In this document: positions 62,301 through 64,000 of the stretch, one piece after another | Position numbering within the stretch: position 1 is the first letter of the stretch | Layout of the letters: every line of letters begins with the position of its first letter | Origin: Clytia hemisphaerica | Taxonomy: Eukaryota > Cnidaria > Hydrozoa > Leptothecata > Clytiidae | Direction: 5' to 3' | NCBI GenBank assembly: GCA_902728285.1 | Contig: CACVBU010000791.1 | Span: 1 to 64,000 of the forward strand | DNA: 64,000 nucleotides | Translations under genes and position numbers: made by a program | The notes under the pieces: model-generated | Told to the model about the DNA's origin: nothing | Database searches by the model: none | Seen by the model: the letters and a program-made list of their open reading frames with translations, nothing else

Positions 62301-64000
62301 GAAATTCCTTTTTACCATTTTACATTATTCAACACACAAGCTTTATTTTTCCATTCTGAATTTTTGTACAATTATTGTCACTTTTTTCTTATTTTCATCT
62401 GATGTTAATCATTAGGTAGGTCCATTCAGCATGTTGCTTGTTTATGGTTAAAAGGGAGGGGAAACAGTAAAGAAAAAATTAAGTCTGGCAAATATAATAC
62501 CACTTTTTAGTGAAAATAAAGAACTTCCTTTCATGCAGACCAAATTTCATAACAGTGCTGGAAAATAATGGGAAATAATCTACAATATATGTAAGCCCCC
62601 CCTTCTTAAACGATCCCCCCTCCTTGCTATCCCCCCTTGCTACCCCCCCCCTTTTTTGAGAAAATTTCATCCCCCCCCTTCTTCCGAACTATTCGATTTT
62701 CATGAACATTGCCAAAACGCCACCCGGTTTTTTATGAGTATGATATCTTTCTTGGGATAACCTACAACCCCAAGTGCATAGTTCAAAACGTGAATAAGAA
62801 TGTGTTCTACAAAAATCCCGTCACTCGAACAAGAAATGAAATAACTTTGACAATTTGAAAAGAACTGAAGAAAAATTCAAGATAGACACAACTGAAATCA
62901 CTTTTCTTATTTCTTACCCAATGTAAACTCAAGTCGACGTAACGTCAGTTGACATTACAGAGGTGTATTTCCGTTCAGTTCCGTTAAATTTTGTCTTAGA
63001 AACCGCTATCACCTGTATCTTTTTTAGACAAGCCATCACTGAAGGAATACCTGGTTACGTGACGAAAACGAAGAAGTTATGGAATGTACGTGATGCATAT
63101 ACCGATCCTTACTTCTCCCGTGTGATCGATAAAGACCTTGGCTATACTACTAAAACAATACTGGCTGCCCCTATATTGCTCAATGATAGGTATCTCATTC
63201 AAATTCCACAAATGCTAAAACTAAATTCTATTATCAATCGCAAGTTTTATGTTTAATGACGATTTTTAGTCATTCCGTTTTCCAGTGCTCCTTATCGCGC
63301 CATAGAAATTTCATTTCCACTTACATTGTACAAAGTTCTCTTGTCTCGGGCGGGTCTCCGAAAATTCAACAAAATTCCGCAAATTCGAAGAATCTTGCAT
63401 AATCTGTTGTTTAAAGTCCATTTTCGTCTGGGACAAGAATATTTGCTCCGACCCATATTTTGAGTGCGTTTTCCTTTAAAAAGAAGAAAGCGAGAACTAG
63501 GTTGTGTATCATTCGATTTTTATCAGTCGGTAAAGCAAGCAAGCAGACTATCCTTTCGTGCCATTGACATGTGTTTTAAACTCTTATTACCCGTCTCAGA
63601 CGGATTTCCGTCTCCAAATTCAACAAAATTCTGCAAAATTTCTGTCTGAAAAAAGAATCTTGCCTTATTTGTTGTTTGAAGTCCATTCGCTTTGACTACT
63701 TCATATTTTTAGCTCATGATACATCTTTTGGACCGTAGCCGCCAATTGCCACGCTGCCATTTGTTTGTCTGTTTTACCACCCCAGTTTTTTATCGTACCT
63801 ATAGACAATAGAAAAAAATGTAAAAAAGGACTGGATCGAGTTTAAGGTGGTGAAACGGGCAAAAAAATGCCTTTGCGGCCATTGGCTGCTACTGTCGAAA
63901 AGGTGTATTGAAAGTGTATATTCGTTGATGAAGAAAGTGAACATCTCACTAATTATTCATTTTTTTTCTTGTACACAAGGTGTTTGGGAGTTCTTCAATT
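53176..64000 (+). CDS. PDE10A: PDE10A-like cyclic nucleotide phosphodiesterase, 5' part (N-terminus, GAF-A, most of GAF-B)
   Basis: Fourteen exons, 53176-53359, 53485-53660, 54294-54405, 54587-54636, 54939-54964, 55543-55642, 56943-56976, 57219-57275, 58937-58995, 59764-59873, 60401-60452, 61119-61264, 63028-63189 and 63980 onward, join with every phase matching. Together they encode about 430 residues. The N-terminal YLEAHPEKIEEYI ... RWLIRK, NELAESISHATKANRFNLYL, TEILGDDRFPEGTGRDG, and in GAF-B GIPGYVTKTK ... RDAYTDPYFSRVIDKDLGYTT closely follow the PDE10A order. Family members have tandem GAF domains (GAF-B of PDE10A binds cAMP) before a catalytic domain that hydrolyses cAMP and cGMP. That domain is beyond the window. 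The first exon and start codon are the least certain part. Confidence 0.88.
53485..53660 (+). CDS. PDE10A: PDE10A-like exon 2
   Basis: Acceptor CATTTAAG. It encodes the conserved N-terminal helix block VMKYLEAHPEKIEEYI and RWLIRKAK. The donor CAG|GTTCAA at 53660 is the one that preserves phase with exon 3; the nearer CAG|GTGAAA does not. Confidence 0.75.
53751..53984. mobile_element. MITE family F in PDE intron 2
   Basis: The left end CTTTTTTCACATGTACGTAA (from 53755) and the right end on the other strand CTTTTTTCACATGTACGTAA are inverse copies over about 23 bp. The interior has paired GGGAATTTCCCC and GGGAAATTCCCC blocks. AATAA stands outside both ends and may be the duplication. No coding potential. 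Confidence 0.75.
54294..54405 (+). CDS. PDE10A: PDE10A-like exon 3
   Basis: Acceptor GATTTTCAG, donor CATG|GTAGAC, phase 0 to 1. It encodes FCVHKDKRKLLEKL and the start of GAF-A (NELAESISH). Confidence 0.8.
54587..54636 (+). CDS. PDE10A: PDE10A-like exon 4 (50 nt)
   Basis: Acceptor TTTTTTAAG, donor ATG|GTAAAA. It completes ISHA and encodes TKANRFNLYLMDQTRM, the first strand of GAF-A. Confidence 0.75.
54939..54964 (+). CDS. PDE10A: PDE10A-like exon 5 (26-nt microexon)
   Basis: Acceptor CCTTTTTAG, donor CAG|GTAAAA. It encodes NLMCYTDS and bridges the phases of exons 4 and 6 exactly. Being short it is the least secure internal exon. Confidence 0.55.
55543..55642 (+). CDS. PDE10A: PDE10A-like exon 6
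   Basis: Acceptor TTTCTTTAG, donor GGA|GTAAGT. It encodes PETWAHQSLATSKTIAAHV and YVTEILG of GAF-A. Confidence 0.85.
55915..56921. repeat. 21-bp minisatellite, about 48 units, in PDE intron 6
   Basis: The consensus unit reads GATGTGGGATTTCTTGAC followed by GAA, with T/C and A/C variants (GATGCGGG, GACAAA). The first half (55915-56460) is regular. The second half has many one- and two-base indels. Because 21 is a multiple of 3 and the unit lacks stops in several frames, long frames exist on both strands (up to 367 codons on the minus strand). These are not called as genes. Confidence 0.95.
56943..56976 (+). CDS. PDE10A: PDE10A-like exon 7 (34 nt)
   Basis: Acceptor TTTATTTTTAG directly after the minisatellite, donor GATG|GTAAGA. 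It encodes DDRFPEGTGRD, the family signature in GAF-A, so the exon is secure despite its size. Confidence 0.88.
57219..57275 (+). CDS. PDE10A: PDE10A-like exon 8
   Basis: Acceptor TCTGTTCTAG, donor TATG|GTATGT. It encodes LDKSVICYPLSSSHGELY, a GAF-A strand pair. Confidence 0.82.
57276..58936 (+). other. PDE intron 8
   Basis: 1.66-kb AT-rich intron; nothing recognised beyond short spurious frames. Confidence 0.6.
58937..58995 (+). CDS. PDE10A: PDE10A-like exon 9
   Basis: Acceptor TTTTTTCTCAG, donor GAG|GTATGT. It encodes GVVEFIREV ... FCEEDLE, the end of GAF-A. Confidence 0.85.
58996..59763 (+). other. PDE intron 9
   Basis: AT-rich intron. GAATTTCGGGT is repeated in tandem around 59690-59720; nothing else recognised. 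Confidence 0.6.
59764..59873 (+). CDS. PDE10A: PDE10A-like exon 10
   Basis: Acceptor TTTTTCACAG, donor CAG|GTAGGT. It encodes SYLTWGSIAVHYADISIKL, the helix linking GAF-A and GAF-B. Confidence 0.88.
60401..60452 (+). CDS. PDE10A: PDE10A-like exon 11 (52 nt)
   Basis: Acceptor CGTTCTATAG, donor ACG|GTAAGT. It encodes SIPSISTNCHELLKSVT, the helix before GAF-B. Confidence 0.82.
60640..60945 (-). repeat. tRNA-derived SINE-like sequence in PDE intron 11
   Basis: On the minus strand, GGGTAGCTGAGTCGGTAGAG (A box), a TTAGAATCTAAG anticodon-arm-like hairpin and GGATTCGATCCCCGG (B box) lie in tRNA spacing. The ends do not pair as an acceptor arm. The sequence continues as a non-tRNA body to about 60640. 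This is the usual SINE layout; the 3' limit is a guess. Confidence 0.55.
61119..61264 (+). CDS. PDE10A: PDE10A-like exon 12
   Basis: Acceptor TTTCTTGCAG, donor TCAA|GTAAGA. It encodes HFILYLSNDEGSELTSELTD, the first part of GAF-B. Confidence 0.88.
61327..61386. repeat. C-rich block, left copy
   Basis: CCCCCCTTCTTAAATGACTC and GGCATCCCCCCAACC; matches the block at 62595-62690 and together they flank the interspersed repeat between them. Confidence 0.6.
61440..62430. repeat. interspersed repeat family A, copy 2 (PDE intron 12)
   Basis: Starts like copy 1 (CCCCGGTGGAGGTCCTATAA), has a GTCCGTTCG array, then three diverged units with GGAGCCCGATTTT, GGGCCAAAAACYTRCCTAA and ACAAAGATGGAGG, and ends TAGGTCCATTC. 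Two of the units include a PyTTTTCCCGGGAAAATT-type stretch absent from copy 1. Confidence 0.65.
62595..62690. repeat. C-rich block, right copy
   Basis: CCCCCCCTTCTTAAACGATC and following runs of up to ten C. See left copy at 61327-61386. Confidence 0.6.
63028..63189 (+). CDS. PDE10A: PDE10A-like exon 13
   Basis: Acceptor TCTTTTTTAG, donor GATAG|GTATCT. It encodes ITEGIPGYVTKTKKLWNVRD, AYTDPYFSRVIDKDLGYTT and ILAAPILLND, the core GAF signature of GAF-B (N-K-x-F-D region variant). Confidence 0.92.
63190..63979 (+). other. PDE intron 13
   Basis: AT-rich, with a locally repeated phrase (CAAAATTCYGCAAA and GTTGTTTRAAGTCCATT occur twice, near 63370-63425 and 63620-63690). No gene recognised. Confidence 0.6.
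63980..64000 (+). CDS. PDE10A: PDE10A-like exon 14, start only
   Basis: Acceptor TTGTACACAAG. The first base completes the split arginine codon, then CLGVLQ follows, the standard end of a GAF domain. The exon is cut by the window edge. Confidence 0.7.

Overview
The window is AT-rich metazoan nuclear DNA. Two genes have spliced exons with GT/AG borders and animal-specific domain architecture: a secreted or membrane ADAM metalloprotease and a PDE10A-type cyclic nucleotide phosphodiesterase. Everything else that codes is transposon. The transposon mix (BEL/Pao LTR elements, a Helentron, a LINE with a restriction-like endonuclease, hAT-like and MITE elements, tRNA-derived SINE-like pieces) fits a marine or basal invertebrate such as a cnidarian or lophotrochozoan. 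I cannot place the species from sequence alone.

Layout. 12-7839: BEL/Pao retrotransposon on the minus strand with about 0.83-kb LTRs, decayed by frameshifts. 8083-9470: an interspersed repeat with a TTCG microsatellite; a second copy lies in the PDE intron at 61440-62430. 9993-10530: a CTTTCCA/TGGAAAG-rich degenerate tandem array. 10543-10942 and 22130-22521: two copies of one MITE family. 12.1-19.15 kb: a Helentron (Helitron2-type) on the plus strand with Rep, PIF1-like helicase and C-terminal endonuclease. Its first ORF carries a 2A-like ribosome-skipping motif followed by a cysteine-protease-like domain. It is broken by four apparent single-base shifts. 23194-29556: a complete four-exon ADAM gene whose exons sum to exactly 855 codons plus stop. 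29760-37861: an hAT-like element with CGGTAT-rich ends and a perfect 8-bp duplication, into which a young BEL/Pao element (30599-36591, 116-bp LTRs that look identical, 5-bp duplication) has inserted. 38031-38392: another MITE. 39.2-41.2 kb: a 5'-truncated LINE with one in-frame stop. 41.2-53.1 kb: mostly non-coding, holding a 47-bp perfect palindrome, a tRNA-Arg-like sequence, a 745-bp non-autonomous hAT with perfect 8-bp duplication, and an RT-like remnant. 53176-64000: the 5' part of a PDE10A-like gene. Fourteen exons join in phase across an N-terminal segment, GAF-A and most of GAF-B; the catalytic domain lies beyond the window. One of its introns holds a 1-kb minisatellite with a 21-bp unit that is open in several frames.

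The two host genes are unrelated in function. The ADAM would act at the cell surface or outside the cell in ectodomain shedding or matrix proteolysis. The PDE would hydrolyse cAMP/cGMP in the cytoplasm. The dominant theme is nested and repeated transposition around two intron-rich genes. Several single-base frame breaks in the transposons could be decay or assembly error; both host genes read cleanly.
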